64,000 bases of DNA, taken from Betaproteobacteria bacterium UBA5216. GTDB taxonomy: Bacteria; Pseudomonadota; Gammaproteobacteria; Burkholderiales; SG8-41. Both the position numbers and the translations under genes were made by a program. The notes beneath the pieces are model-generated. The model was not told the origin of the DNA. It worked only from the letters and a program-made list of their open reading frames with translations, and did not search any database. This document shows, one piece after another, positions 36,600 through 45,289 of this stretch. Location: NCBI GenBank assembly GCA_002412495.1, contig DHVE01000053.1, positions 7,923-71,922 on the forward strand. Direction: 5' to 3'. The first letter of the stretch is position 1. Every line of letters begins with the position of its first letter.

Positions 36600-37592
36600 T
36601 TACTCACCTTTGATTCCCGCTGCCTTCACCACGCGTGCCCATTTCGCACGTTCCGCCGCAATAATATTTGCAAATTCGTCGGGACCACGGCTCACCACGG
36701 AGCCACCATCCCCCGCAAACCGCTTCGCAATATCCGGCACGGCAACCACGCGGGAAATTTCCGCATGCAATTTATTCACGATGGCCGGCGGCGTTCCCGC
36801 CGGCACCAACACACCGTACCACGGACTGACATCATAGCCCGCAACGGTTTCGGCGATCGCCGGTATATCCGGCAACGTAGGCGCACGCTTGGGCGTGGTA
36901 ACAGCAATCCCGCGTAACCGGCCCGCCTTGACATACTGCATTACCGACACCGTGCTGGTAAACGTCATCGCCACCTGTCCGGCGATTAAATCGCTGGTCG
37001 CGGGGCCGGCGCCTTTATAGGGCACGTGAACCAAATCGATGCCCGCAAGCACATTCATCAGAGCGCCCGCCATATGCGCCACGCCCCCGGTGCCTGACGA
37101 CGCATAAGTCAGCGCGGCCGCGGGTCGTTTCGCCAAGGCGATCAGTTCGCGCACGGTCTGAATGCCGGTGGACGGATGTAATGTCAGCAACAAGGGCGCG
37201 GCTACCGTCAGATTCACCGGCTGAAAGTGCCGTTCCGCGTCATAAGGCAATTTGCGGTAGATCGAAGGATTGATGGTCAGTATGCTGGTGTTACCCAGGA
37301 ACAACACATGACCATCGGCGGGCGACTTGGCAACCAGTTCCGCACCGATAGCGCCATTGGCGCCCGCGCGGTTTTCGACCACCACTGGCTGCCCCCAGCT
37401 CTCGGTGAATTTTTGCGCCAGCACGCGCGCGAGCACATCGGTTGGCCCGCCCGGTGAATACGGCACGATGAAACGAATGGTTCTTGAAGGATAATTATCG
37501 GCGATTGATTTTTCCTGCGCATGGACAACCACCCCGCCCAACAGACAGGACGCAACGCAACCAGCGCGCGGAATGAGGTTCAGTATGTGCAT
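36600..37592 (-). CDS. Bug/TctC-family periplasmic solute-binding protein
   Basis: A 330-aa receptor starting MHILNLIPRAGCVASCLLGG. The open frame extends to 37871, but that part runs antiparallel-frame through the ligase gene and has no Bug character; the ATG at 37592 gives a proper leader. Ligand loop PYSPGGPTDVLARVLA; ENRAGANGAIGAELVAKSPADGHVLF follows. It starts 7 nt downstream of the AMP-forming ligase gene, an arrangement that ties uptake to CoA activation. Confidence 0.92.
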   Translation of the reverse strand: MHILNLIPRAGCVASCLLGGVVVHAQEKSIADNYPSRTIRFIVPYSPGGPTDVLARVLAQKFTESWGQPVVVENRAGANGAIGAELVAKSPADGHVLFLGNTSILTINPSIYRKLPYDAERHFQPVNLTVAAPLLLTLHPSTGIQTVRELIALAKRPAAALTYASSGTGGVAHMAGALMNVLAGIDLVHVPYKGAGPATSDLIAGQVAMTFTSTVSVMQYVKAGRLRGIAVTTPKRAPTLPDIPAIAETVAGYDVSPWYGVLVPAGTPPAIVNKLHAEISRVVAVPDIAKRFAGDGGSVVSRGPDEFANIIAAERAKWARVVKAAGIKGE

Positions 37593-37599
37593 ATAGGCA

Positions 37600-39219
37600 T
37601 TATAAAGACAGCGCTTGCGCCATTTCACGCAGCTTGTTTTTTTGAATCTTCGGCGCGTTGGCGCCGGCGGTGGTGGGAAACGCATCCAGCCGCACGATGC
37701 GAGCCGGCATCTTGTAGCGCGCGAGCTGCTCCCCGCATGCCCGCTGCAATTGGGCTTCGTCAAATTCGCCCTCCACCCGCACGAACGCCACGGCGCGCTG
37801 GCCGCGTTCGGAAGGAACACCCACCACCTGACATTGCGCCACGCCCGCGCAGCCCAGCAATACCGCTTCAATTTCCGCAGGACTCACCATGAATCCGGAA
37901 AGCTTGAGCACGTCGCCGATGCGCGCTTCATGCACGAAACTGCCGTCGTCCCGCGTGTAGCCGCAATCGCCCGTGCGCACGTAACCGTCGTCCGTGATGG
38001 CACGCGCCGTCGCCGCCGCGTCGCCAAAATAAGCATGCATCCGGCTCGGCGCACGCACCTGGATTTCTCCCTTTTCACCATGTGGCAAAATGCGGCCGGA
38101 TTCAATGTCCGCCGCCCGCACGTGCGCCTGACTCGACATCGGAAACCCGCCCGCCTCCAGCCAGCGGCTGGTTCCAGCATCCGCGCGCTGCAGTGAAAAT
38201 CGCGCCTGCAATTCACTGGATCCATAGATGGAGCGCACAGGTATGCCGGACTGGATGGCCCGTTCATATACACCCGCGATACCCGATCCGCAATTGACGC
38301 CGCACAGGCTCGACACATCGTCGTGTTCATTCATCGCATCCAGCCACCGGCGAATGATTTCGTGATTCGCATGAATGTGCGTGACGCGGTGTTGCCGTAT
38401 CTGATCAAGACTGCCACGCGCGTCAAACGCTGGCGCAATCACACAGGGCGCGCGGGCGGCAATGGCGGCAACGGGCATGCCGAACCCGGAAACCCCGCAC
38501 AGCGGCGTCACAGCCTTGATCACCGAGCCCGGCGCGTCGTACCCCAGCGCGCGCGCGGTATCCATGGCATGTTGCGTGATCGAGCGCTGCGTATGCAACA
38601 CCAGCTTGGGCGTGCTCGTGGTGCCAGAGGTGGTAAACATCACACAGTAGTCGTCCGCCCGGCCCACCGCGCGCGCATCGCCGCCTTTGACCGGCAACTG
38701 GTGACTGGGCGTAACGGGCAGGCCGCACACGTTTTGCGGCAACTCATCGCCTTCCGTATACCCCACGATATGCCGCAGATCGCGCAGGCATACGGTATCG
38801 ACGCGCCGCAAAATCCCCGTGAAATCAATGCCGCGAAATCCAGGCCAGTACACCAGCATCCTCGCGCCTGAGCGGCCGAGAATATCGCCCAATTCCCGCG
38901 ACTTGAAGCGCGTATTAAGTGCGACCACCGGTGCGCCGATGCGGGCACACGCAAATAGCAGTTCCACCCATAGCGGCACGTTGGGCAACCAGATGGCCAC
39001 GCGATCACCATGCTGGATGCCACGCGCCTGCAAGCCCGCCGCAAGCGCCGTGCTCGCCGCCCGCAATTGCGTAGAGGTGATGTGACGCGTACCGTGGATC
39101 AGCGCCGTTGCCTGTGGGTGCGTCTTGGCGGCTGCCTCAAGCAGTGCCCACAACGGGATTCCACCGCTATTCGCGGCACAAGACGATGAATGGGTAAATT
39201 CTGGCATAACGTGGGCCAT
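37600..39219 (-). CDS. AMP-forming acyl-CoA synthetase
   Basis: A 539-aa ANL-family ligase. The P-loop is CVMFTTSGTTSTPKLV, A5 IYGSSELQARF, A7 YVRTGDCGYTRDDG, A8 GDVLKLSGFMVSPAEIEAVL, and the C-terminal catalytic Lys lies in APKIQKNKLRE. The predicted reaction is ATP-dependent activation of a carboxylic acid to its CoA thioester. The acid is unknown; neighbours suggest an aromatic or dicarboxylic compound. No Shine-Dalgarno is obvious at either ATG 39219 or 39207. Confidence 0.9.
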   Translation of the reverse strand: MAHVMPEFTHSSSCAANSGGIPLWALLEAAAKTHPQATALIHGTRHITSTQLRAASTALAAGLQARGIQHGDRVAIWLPNVPLWVELLFACARIGAPVVALNTRFKSRELGDILGRSGARMLVYWPGFRGIDFTGILRRVDTVCLRDLRHIVGYTEGDELPQNVCGLPVTPSHQLPVKGGDARAVGRADDYCVMFTTSGTTSTPKLVLHTQRSITQHAMDTARALGYDAPGSVIKAVTPLCGVSGFGMPVAAIAARAPCVIAPAFDARGSLDQIRQHRVTHIHANHEIIRRWLDAMNEHDDVSSLCGVNCGSGIAGVYERAIQSGIPVRSIYGSSELQARFSLQRADAGTSRWLEAGGFPMSSQAHVRAADIESGRILPHGEKGEIQVRAPSRMHAYFGDAAATARAITDDGYVRTGDCGYTRDDGSFVHEARIGDVLKLSGFMVSPAEIEAVLLGCAGVAQCQVVGVPSERGQRAVAFVRVEGEFDEAQLQRACGEQLARYKMPARIVRLDAFPTTAGANAPKIQKNKLREMAQALSL

Positions 39220-39329
39220 AGTTTAAACGCCCACGTGGCCAACGCAACCTGCACGCATCAGGCAAGGTTGCCGCTTACGCCATTTGATCCGGCCGGTGAT
39301 CTTCTGAAATCGGCCGTACGCCCCGCGTC

Positions 39330-40346
39330 CTACTCTTCGCGGATGCCGGCGCTCCGAATGACTTTGCCAAGGATCGAAATATCTCTTGCGATATTGTCCG
39401 CAAATTCCCGTGGCGTGCCGGCGACCACATCCACGCCGGAGCCGGCCAGCCGTTCACGCGCTTCGGGCTTCATCAGCACGTTGCGGATTTCCGCATTCAG
39501 TTGATCGACAATGGCCTTCGGCGTGCGCGCCGGCGCGAACAAACCCGAGAACGTGACGGACTCATAACCGGGCACACCAGAGGCCGCTATGGTCGGCAGA
39601 TCGGGAAATGCGGGTGAAGGCTTGGCCATGGTAACCGCCAAACCCCGCAACTTGCCCGATTTGATGTGTGGTGCCACCGACGACGCAACCGCGAACATCA
39701 TCTGTATCTGGCCGCCGAACACGTCATTCAGCGCGGTACCCGTGCCCCGATACGGAACGCGCACGATGTTCACGCCTGCCATGTATTTGAACAGCTCGGC
39801 GGACATGTGCGTGGCCGTGCCCAGCGCAGCGGATCCGTAATTGATTTTGCCCGGCGCGGCCTTCGCCAGCGCGATGAGTTCCTGCACGGATTTCGCCGGA
39901 ACGCCGGGGTACACCACCAGCACCGCCGGTGTGCTGATGGCCTGTACGACCGGCGTGAAATCCTTGCCGGTATCGTACGGAACATCCTTGCGTATCAACG
40001 GCAGCAGCCAGAGCGTGCTGCCGTAATAGAGCAACGTATACCCGTCCGCCGGCGCGCGCGCCACGATATCGCCCGCGACCACGCCGCCGCCGCGGTTATC
40101 GACCACCACGGTTTTCCCCCATGCCGCATTCAGGCCCTGCCCAATGATGCGGGACACAATATCGCTGCCCCCGCCGGCCTCGGCGGTCACGATGCGTATG
40201 GGCTTGACGGGAAATTTCTGGGCTTGTGCCCACGCGACGTTGGCTGACATCACCATCAGCATTGCGCATCCGGCGGGGCCCAAGGCCCCCATGGACGCAA
40301 CAGCGCCCCGTGCGCTTGGACGGCCTGCTCTCATCTCTTTACCCAT
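39330..40346 (-). CDS. Bug/TctC-family solute-binding protein, tandem paralogue 3
   Basis: A 338-aa receptor with a long leader (MGALGPAGCAMLMVMSANVAWAQ). Ligand loop TAEAGGGSDIVSRIIG; then DNRGGGVVAGDIVARAPADGYTLLYYG and STLWLLPLIRKDVPYD. The GGGVVAGD and LWLLP-RK-VPYD signatures are shared with the next two genes upstream (40355 and 41352), marking a local triplication. It is 8 nt from its neighbour. Confidence 0.92.
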   Translation of the reverse strand: MGKEMRAGRPSARGAVASMGALGPAGCAMLMVMSANVAWAQAQKFPVKPIRIVTAEAGGGSDIVSRIIGQGLNAAWGKTVVVDNRGGGVVAGDIVARAPADGYTLLYYGSTLWLLPLIRKDVPYDTGKDFTPVVQAISTPAVLVVYPGVPAKSVQELIALAKAAPGKINYGSAALGTATHMSAELFKYMAGVNIVRVPYRGTGTALNDVFGGQIQMMFAVASSVAPHIKSGKLRGLAVTMAKPSPAFPDLPTIAASGVPGYESVTFSGLFAPARTPKAIVDQLNAEIRNVLMKPEARERLAGSGVDVVAGTPREFADNIARDISILGKVIRSAGIREE

Positions 40347-40354
40347 GGCACCTG

Positions 40355-41317
40355 TTATCTTTCCTGTATCCCGGCTTCGCGGATGACTTTCCCCATGCGG
40401 GCGACTTCGGCCTTGATGGCCGCCGCGAGTTCTTCGCGTGTGCTACCCACGGGTTCCGCGCCGATGCCTGCGAATCGGTCTCGCGTATCCGGGCGTGATA
40501 GTATGCGCACCATTTCCTGCTGAAGTCGGGAAACGACGCCATCAGGGGTTTTGGCCGGCGCGAAAATACCGTGAAAGGATACAGCCTCGAAACCGGGGAG
40601 ACCTGCCTCGGCAATCGTGGGCAAGTCCGGGTATGCAGCCATTCGTGTGCCGGTGGTAACGCCCAATGCACGCACGCGCCCCGCTTGGATATGCGGCTTG
40701 GCCGGTGCTGCGGTCGCAAACATGAGCTGAACCTCACCGCTCAGCACCGCATTCAACGCGGAAGGACTCCCGCGGTACGAGATGCGCACAATATTCACGT
40801 TCGCCATGGAATTAAACAACTCCCCGGCAAGGTGATTAATCGTCCCCGGTGCGGCAGTACTAAAGTTAATTTGACCAGGACGCGCGCGCGCCAATGCCAC
40901 CAGATCTTTTACCGATTTTACTGGCAGCGACGGGTGAATAACCAGCATGTTTCCTGCTCGTCCAGCAAGCGTTACCGGCACAAAATCCCGCTGCGGATCG
41001 TACGGCACCTGCTTGCGCATGAGCGGCAGCAACCATAAGGTATTGCCATAGAGCAGCAGCGTGTAACCGTCCGGCGCCGCACGCGCCACCACGTCGCCCG
41101 CGACCACCCCGCCACCGCGATTTTCAACGATCACCTGTTGCCCGAAGGCGCTGGTCAGTCCCACCGCGAGCAGCCGCGCGATAAAGTCACCGCCGCCCCC
41201 AGCCTCGGATGCGACGATGCGCACCGTTTTCGACGGGAAATCCTGCGCAACCACCGCCGGCACATGGGACAACAACGCAAAAATCCCAGTCGTCACGAAA
41301 AGATTTACAACATTCAT
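40355..41317 (-). CDS. Bug/TctC-family solute-binding protein, tandem paralogue 2
   Basis: A 320-aa receptor starting MNVVNLFVTTGIFALLSHVPAVVAQ. The open frame to 41587 is an out-of-frame run through the neighbouring paralogue and is excluded. Ligand loop ASEAGGGGDFIARLLA; ENRGGGVVAGDVVARAAPDGYTLLLYG and NTLWLLPLMRKQVPYDP. It is closest to the gene at 41352 in both protein and DNA. Confidence 0.92.
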   Translation of the reverse strand: MNVVNLFVTTGIFALLSHVPAVVAQDFPSKTVRIVASEAGGGGDFIARLLAVGLTSAFGQQVIVENRGGGVVAGDVVARAAPDGYTLLLYGNTLWLLPLMRKQVPYDPQRDFVPVTLAGRAGNMLVIHPSLPVKSVKDLVALARARPGQINFSTAAPGTINHLAGELFNSMANVNIVRISYRGSPSALNAVLSGEVQLMFATAAPAKPHIQAGRVRALGVTTGTRMAAYPDLPTIAEAGLPGFEAVSFHGIFAPAKTPDGVVSRLQQEMVRILSRPDTRDRFAGIGAEPVGSTREELAAAIKAEVARMGKVIREAGIQER

Positions 41318-41351
41318 TCGGGAAAGTGGCGGCGTCACTGATAACCTTGCT

Positions 41352-42434
41352 TCATTCTTCGCGCAGGCCCGCGCTGGCGATGACGCCCCGCATATAACCC
41401 ACTTCGTTTTGGATGGCAGCGGCCAGCGCTTCTGGCGAACTACCGACGGATTCCACCGCAGTTCCAGCGAGACGTTCCCGTATGTCGGGCGACTGCAGAA
41501 TACGCACAGTTTCCTGGTTGAGCCGCGATACGATGGTTGATGGCGCGCCCGCCGGCGTAAACAAGCCGAACAGCGAATACACTTCATAGCCGGGCAGCCC
41601 CGCGCTGGCCACGGTCGGCAGATTGGGAAAGAGCGGCGACGGCTGCTGCGATGTAATGGCCAGCGCCCTGACTCTGCCCGACTGGAGCATCGGCAGAATC
41701 CCCGCGCCGAGCATGAACATGACGTCCACCTGGCCGCTCATAACCGATGTAAACGCCGATGCCGCTCCTCGAAAGGCAACTCGTACGATGTTTACCTTGG
41801 CCATGTGCTTGAAAAACTCCGCGGCAAGGTGATTGCTGGTGCCCAACGCGGCAGAGGCATAATTGAGTTGCCCAGGACGCGCCCGCGCCAGCGCGATTAA
41901 CTCCTTCACGCTTTTCACCGGCAGCGACGGGTGAACCAACAGAATCGCCGGCGCGCGCGTGAGCAGTGAAACCGGCAGAAAATCTCGATGCGGATCGTAC
42001 GGCACCTGCTTGCGCATCATCGGCAGCAACCAAAGCGTGTTGCCGTACAGCAGCAGCGTATAACCGTCCGGCGCGGAACGCGCGACTACATCGCCAGCAA
42101 TAACACCACCCCCGCGATTATCGACGACCACCTGCTGCCCCATGGAAGCCGCATAACCTTGCGACAGGATACGCGCAACAAAATCTCCCGCCCCACCGGC
42201 CTCGGAGACGACAATTCGGACGGGCTTTACGGGATACGCTTGCGGCTGTGCCGCCGCCGGTGTCCCAAAAGCCCAACATCCCATGGTCACAGCGGCCACC
42301 ATCAGTCCTCGTACGGTGGCGCCAATGCGCACTTGGTACACTTGGGGCACGTGGTAAGAACGGTTCCTATGCCCGCCGCAGGTGCGCGCACGGCCGTGCC
42401 GTTTGCGCGCACATGGAGGGGCGTGACGTATCAT
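41352..42434 (-). CDS. Bug/TctC-family solute-binding protein, tandem paralogue 1
   Basis: A receptor of up to 360 aa. The ATG at 42434 overlaps the stop of the LigJ-like gene (ATGA), but it would place 35-45 residues before the leader VRGLMVAAVTMGCWAFGTPAAAQ. A GTG at 42332 or the ATG at 42302 may be the real start. Ligand loop VSEAGGAGDFVARILS; DNRGGGVIAGDVVARSAPDGYTLLLYG. Coupling to the LigJ-like hydratase hints at uptake of a dicarboxylate in that pathway. Confidence 0.9.
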   Translation of the reverse strand: MIRHAPPCARKRHGRARTCGGHRNRSYHVPQVYQVRIGATVRGLMVAAVTMGCWAFGTPAAAQPQAYPVKPVRIVVSEAGGAGDFVARILSQGYAASMGQQVVVDNRGGGVIAGDVVARSAPDGYTLLLYGNTLWLLPMMRKQVPYDPHRDFLPVSLLTRAPAILLVHPSLPVKSVKELIALARARPGQLNYASAALGTSNHLAAEFFKHMAKVNIVRVAFRGAASAFTSVMSGQVDVMFMLGAGILPMLQSGRVRALAITSQQPSPLFPNLPTVASAGLPGYEVYSLFGLFTPAGAPSTIVSRLNQETVRILQSPDIRERLAGTAVESVGSSPEALAAAIQNEVGYMRGVIASAGLREE

Positions 42435-43456
42435 GCGGTGCGGCCTGCCGCCTGTTTGCCATAGCGGCTGTAAACGCGATGCACGTTCGTGTGAAAAATC
42501 TTCTCGCGATCGCCAGCCGAAAGACCCTCAATGGCGTCGATGTAGCGCTTGGTGTCGTCGTAGTTAAAACCGGTTTCGGGATTTACGCCCCGCACCGCAC
42601 CGAAAATCTCTTGTGCAAACAAGATGTTATCGACCGGGATCACCTTGAGCAACAGTTCGATCCCCGGCTTGTGATAGACGCAGGTATCGAAGTAGACATT
42701 GTTCAGCAGCAATTCCTTCAAGGGCGGACGCTTCATGTCCTGTGCAAGGCCCTGATAGCGGCCCCAGTGATACGGCACCGCACCGCCCCCATGCGGGATA
42801 ACAAACTTCAGCGTTGGAAAATCCTTGAAGATATTCGACGTCAAGAACTGCATGAACGCCGTGGTATCACCATTGATATAGTGTGCGCCGGTGTGATGAA
42901 AATTCGGGTTGCACGAGCCGCTCACATGCACCATCGCGGGCACATCCAGCTCGACCATTTTTTCATACAGCGGGTACCACCACTTGTCGGTGAGCGGCGG
43001 ATCGGTCCAGTAACCGCCCGACGGATCGGGATTCAGGTTACAGCCGATAAAGCCGTATTCCTTCACGCACTTTTCGAGTTCAGGAATGCAATTGGCGGGC
43101 GCAACACCCGGCGACTGCGGTAACTGGCATACGCCCACGAACTTGTCGGGATACATCTTGCACACGCGATGAATCAGTTCATTGCAGATCGCCGACCATG
43201 TTTCACTGGTGTTGCGGTTACCGATGTGATGCCCCATTTGCCCCGCTATGGGCGAAAAAATCGTGAAATCGACGCCACGGTCAGTCATGGACTTCAACTG
43301 AGCCCCTTGCAGGCTTTCGCGGATTTCGTCGTCGCTGATGACCGGCGGTGCCTTGGGATTCAACGAGGAATCCTTCAGGGCGTCGATCTGGCGCTGACGC
43401 CAATCCTTCAGCGGCTTGGGAGCGGTGGTGTAATGCCCGTGGCAGTCGATGATCAT
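42431..43456 (-). CDS. ligJ: 4-oxalomesaconate hydratase-like amidohydrolase (LigJ family)
   Basis: A 341-aa cog2159-type amidohydrolase. It starts MIIDCHGHYTTAPKPLKDWR with the HxH metal site, then LPQSPGVAPANCIPELEKCV, NLNPDPSGGYWTDPPLTDKWWYPLYEKMVE, MVHVSGSC, VIPHGGGAVPYHWGRYQGLAQ, and FAQEIFGAVRGVNPETG. From memory these segments track closely with Sphingobium LigJ, which hydrates 4-oxalomesaconate in the protocatechuate 4,5-cleavage/gallate route. No ligAB or ligC is present, so it could act on a related compound. It lies between a decarboxylase-like gene and a Bug gene. Confidence 0.78.
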   Translation of the reverse strand: MIIDCHGHYTTAPKPLKDWRQRQIDALKDSSLNPKAPPVISDDEIRESLQGAQLKSMTDRGVDFTIFSPIAGQMGHHIGNRNTSETWSAICNELIHRVCKMYPDKFVGVCQLPQSPGVAPANCIPELEKCVKEYGFIGCNLNPDPSGGYWTDPPLTDKWWYPLYEKMVELDVPAMVHVSGSCNPNFHHTGAHYINGDTTAFMQFLTSNIFKDFPTLKFVIPHGGGAVPYHWGRYQGLAQDMKRPPLKELLLNNVYFDTCVYHKPGIELLLKVIPVDNILFAQEIFGAVRGVNPETGFNYDDTKRYIDAIEGLSAGDREKIFHTNVHRVYSRYGKQAAGRTA

Positions 43457-43471
43457 GGTAGTTTCGCTCTG

Positions 43472-44368
43472 TCAGTCCAGCGCGCGCGTGGTGTCGTTAA
43501 ACAAATCATCGGCCCTGAGTTGCTTTGGGATAATGCGCTGCTGCCACGCGTACTCCGCCGCGATGTCGAAATCACGCTTCACTGCCGCATAGCCGATCGG
43601 GCGCTTGTCGATGCCATCCTTCGGCAACGGCTCATTTGCCGCAGCCTTGCTTTCCTTCATCAGCCGGTAAATCTCGCGGACGGCATCCGGGTTCTCTTTC
43701 GCAAACGCGGCGCCGACTACCACAATGTGATTCACCATCAGGGCGTTGTTTTTCTTGTTCCACGCTATGCCTGCGGCCGCCGGATCCGGAACCAGCGTGC
43801 GGAACTTCGGGTTTTGATCGGCTGCGAGCACCGCGGCATCGACTTCACCGTCGAGCAGCATCTGCGCCAGCTTTTTGCCCTTGTTAGCCCGACGCACGTT
43901 TGATGGCTCTTTGTATTCCGGAACATGCCCATCGCCCTGCGCGACAAAGTTGACCTTGGAAAGATCCACGCCGTAGTCGTTGTGCAGAATGCCGCGCACC
44001 CACGTGGGCGTGGTTTGTGAATACGTGCGCATGCCAATCGTCTTGCCGTGCAGATCCTCGGGCTTTAACACGCCCCGGTCCGCGTTGTAGGCAATCTGCC
44101 CGTGCTGAAAACGCCCGTGCAGCGCCACCGGCAGCGCGATCAGCGGATAACCATAGCCTATCGCCTGCAGCACTGTCATCAGCGCGAGTTCGCCGAAATG
44201 GAACTCGCCTTTCACCACCCGCTTGAAGTGATCGTGCGGAACCTCGCCTTCGGCGAATTTCAGGAAGTTGAACTCAACGCCATTGGCCTTCAGCTTGCCC
44301 TGTTTCAGGGCGAGCGTGTTGGGGTAATCCCCCAGCATCGCATTGATTTTTACATTGGCTGAACTCAT
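43472..44368 (-). CDS. 4,5-dihydroxyphthalate decarboxylase-like protein
   Basis: A 298-aa protein of the 4,5-dihydroxyphthalate decarboxylase/periplasmic-binding-like fold. It starts MSSANVKINAMLGDYPNTLALKQGKLKANGVEF (AGGAG upstream of ATG 44368; the frame to 44458 is non-coding). Other segments are FGELALMTVLQAIGYGYPLIALPV, GMRTYSQTTPTWVRGILHNDYGVDLSKVNF and LMLNGEVDAA-type ALDGEVDAAVLAADQN. No signal peptide, so cytoplasmic. It is paralogous to 45290. The family includes real decarboxylases but also uncharacterised members, so the reaction is inferred. Confidence 0.78.
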   Translation of the reverse strand: MSSANVKINAMLGDYPNTLALKQGKLKANGVEFNFLKFAEGEVPHDHFKRVVKGEFHFGELALMTVLQAIGYGYPLIALPVALHGRFQHGQIAYNADRGVLKPEDLHGKTIGMRTYSQTTPTWVRGILHNDYGVDLSKVNFVAQGDGHVPEYKEPSNVRRANKGKKLAQMLLDGEVDAAVLAADQNPKFRTLVPDPAAAGIAWNKKNNALMVNHIVVVGAAFAKENPDAVREIYRLMKESKAAANEPLPKDGIDKRPIGYAAVKRDFDIAAEYAWQQRIIPKQLRADDLFNDTTRALD

Positions 44369-44382
44369 GGTGTTTCTCCTTT

Positions 44383-45237
44383 CTAGTCTGCCAGCGCGGG
44401 ATAGAGAGACTGCGCGGTCTTGGCGAGGATCCACTCCTGATCGCTTTGCGAGAGGCACGACAGCGCAGAGCGGGCTTCATCCGCCATTTCCTTGAGCGAT
44501 CCCTTGGAGGCCGGGTAGTTCGAGCCCCAGGCGATGCGATTCGCGGGAATTTCCTTCACCAGCCGTGGGAAGAACACCTCGGGAGAATTGGCGCCCTCCC
44601 GCGAGAATCGCACGTTGTTGGTCGAGAGCTTGAAATACAGGCTCGGGTATTTCGACAGTTCGAACAGGAACGCCGCGCGGTCATACGGCGGCTGGTCATT
44701 CTGCGGTACGCGGATCAGGTGATCGACGATGATCTTCACATTCGAAAACCGGCGAATCAGGGTGTAGAGCATGTGCAGCCCTTCGCGGCGCAATTGGGTA
44801 ACGACGGGAATCTTGAGTTCCGCGCAGGTTTCCCACGCCTTGAAGGTTTTCGGGTCGTCGAGCGTATCGGCCTGTTTGTCGAAGGTGCTACCGGCGCTGA
44901 ATATGCGCAGGCCGGTTACACCCCTGGTTTGCCAATAACGGATTTTTTCCGACGCATCGGGCGCCGCGAAATCCACCGAACCCACGCCGGTGAAGCGCTT
45001 CGGCATGGTGGCGATGGAATCGCACATATAGGTGTTGTCGTAGCCGTAGGTGGTGGACGAATGAACAATCGCCGCCTTGTCCACACCCGCCGCGTTCATC
45101 GAAGCAACGAGATTCTCGAAATCAATCGGACGCTCGGCGGACCACACCGAGCGCTTGCCGCCGAGCGGCGCGATTGGATATTTTTTCTCGTCCTTCGAAA
45201 TAATGTGCGGATGAATGTCGATCATTTTGGAAGCCAT
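44383..45237 (-). CDS. amidohydrolase 2-family TIM-barrel hydrolase
   Basis: A 284-aa metal-dependent hydrolase of the PDC-lactonase/LigI-like group. It starts MASKMIDIHPHIISKDEKKYP with the N-terminal HPH metal motif, then VHSSTTYGYDNTYMCDSI, GVTGLRIFSAG, KIIVDHLIRVPQND and NRIAWGSNYPASKGSLKEM with the late Asn/Asp region. It probably opens a lactone or hydrolyses a C-C or ester bond downstream of the decarboxylases that flank it on both sides. Confidence 0.82.
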   Translation of the reverse strand: MASKMIDIHPHIISKDEKKYPIAPLGGKRSVWSAERPIDFENLVASMNAAGVDKAAIVHSSTTYGYDNTYMCDSIATMPKRFTGVGSVDFAAPDASEKIRYWQTRGVTGLRIFSAGSTFDKQADTLDDPKTFKAWETCAELKIPVVTQLRREGLHMLYTLIRRFSNVKIIVDHLIRVPQNDQPPYDRAAFLFELSKYPSLYFKLSTNNVRFSREGANSPEVFFPRLVKEIPANRIAWGSNYPASKGSLKEMADEARSALSCLSQSDQEWILAKTAQSLYPALAD

Positions 45238-45289
45238 GGTAGTTTTCCTGTCTGGAGTAAATAAGAGTGATTGAAATGGATTTTGAAAA

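Noticed and set aside
37593..37871. 93-residue N-terminal extension of the Bug gene at 36600
   Set aside because: Runs out of frame through the CoA ligase gene; the leader peptide starts at 37592.
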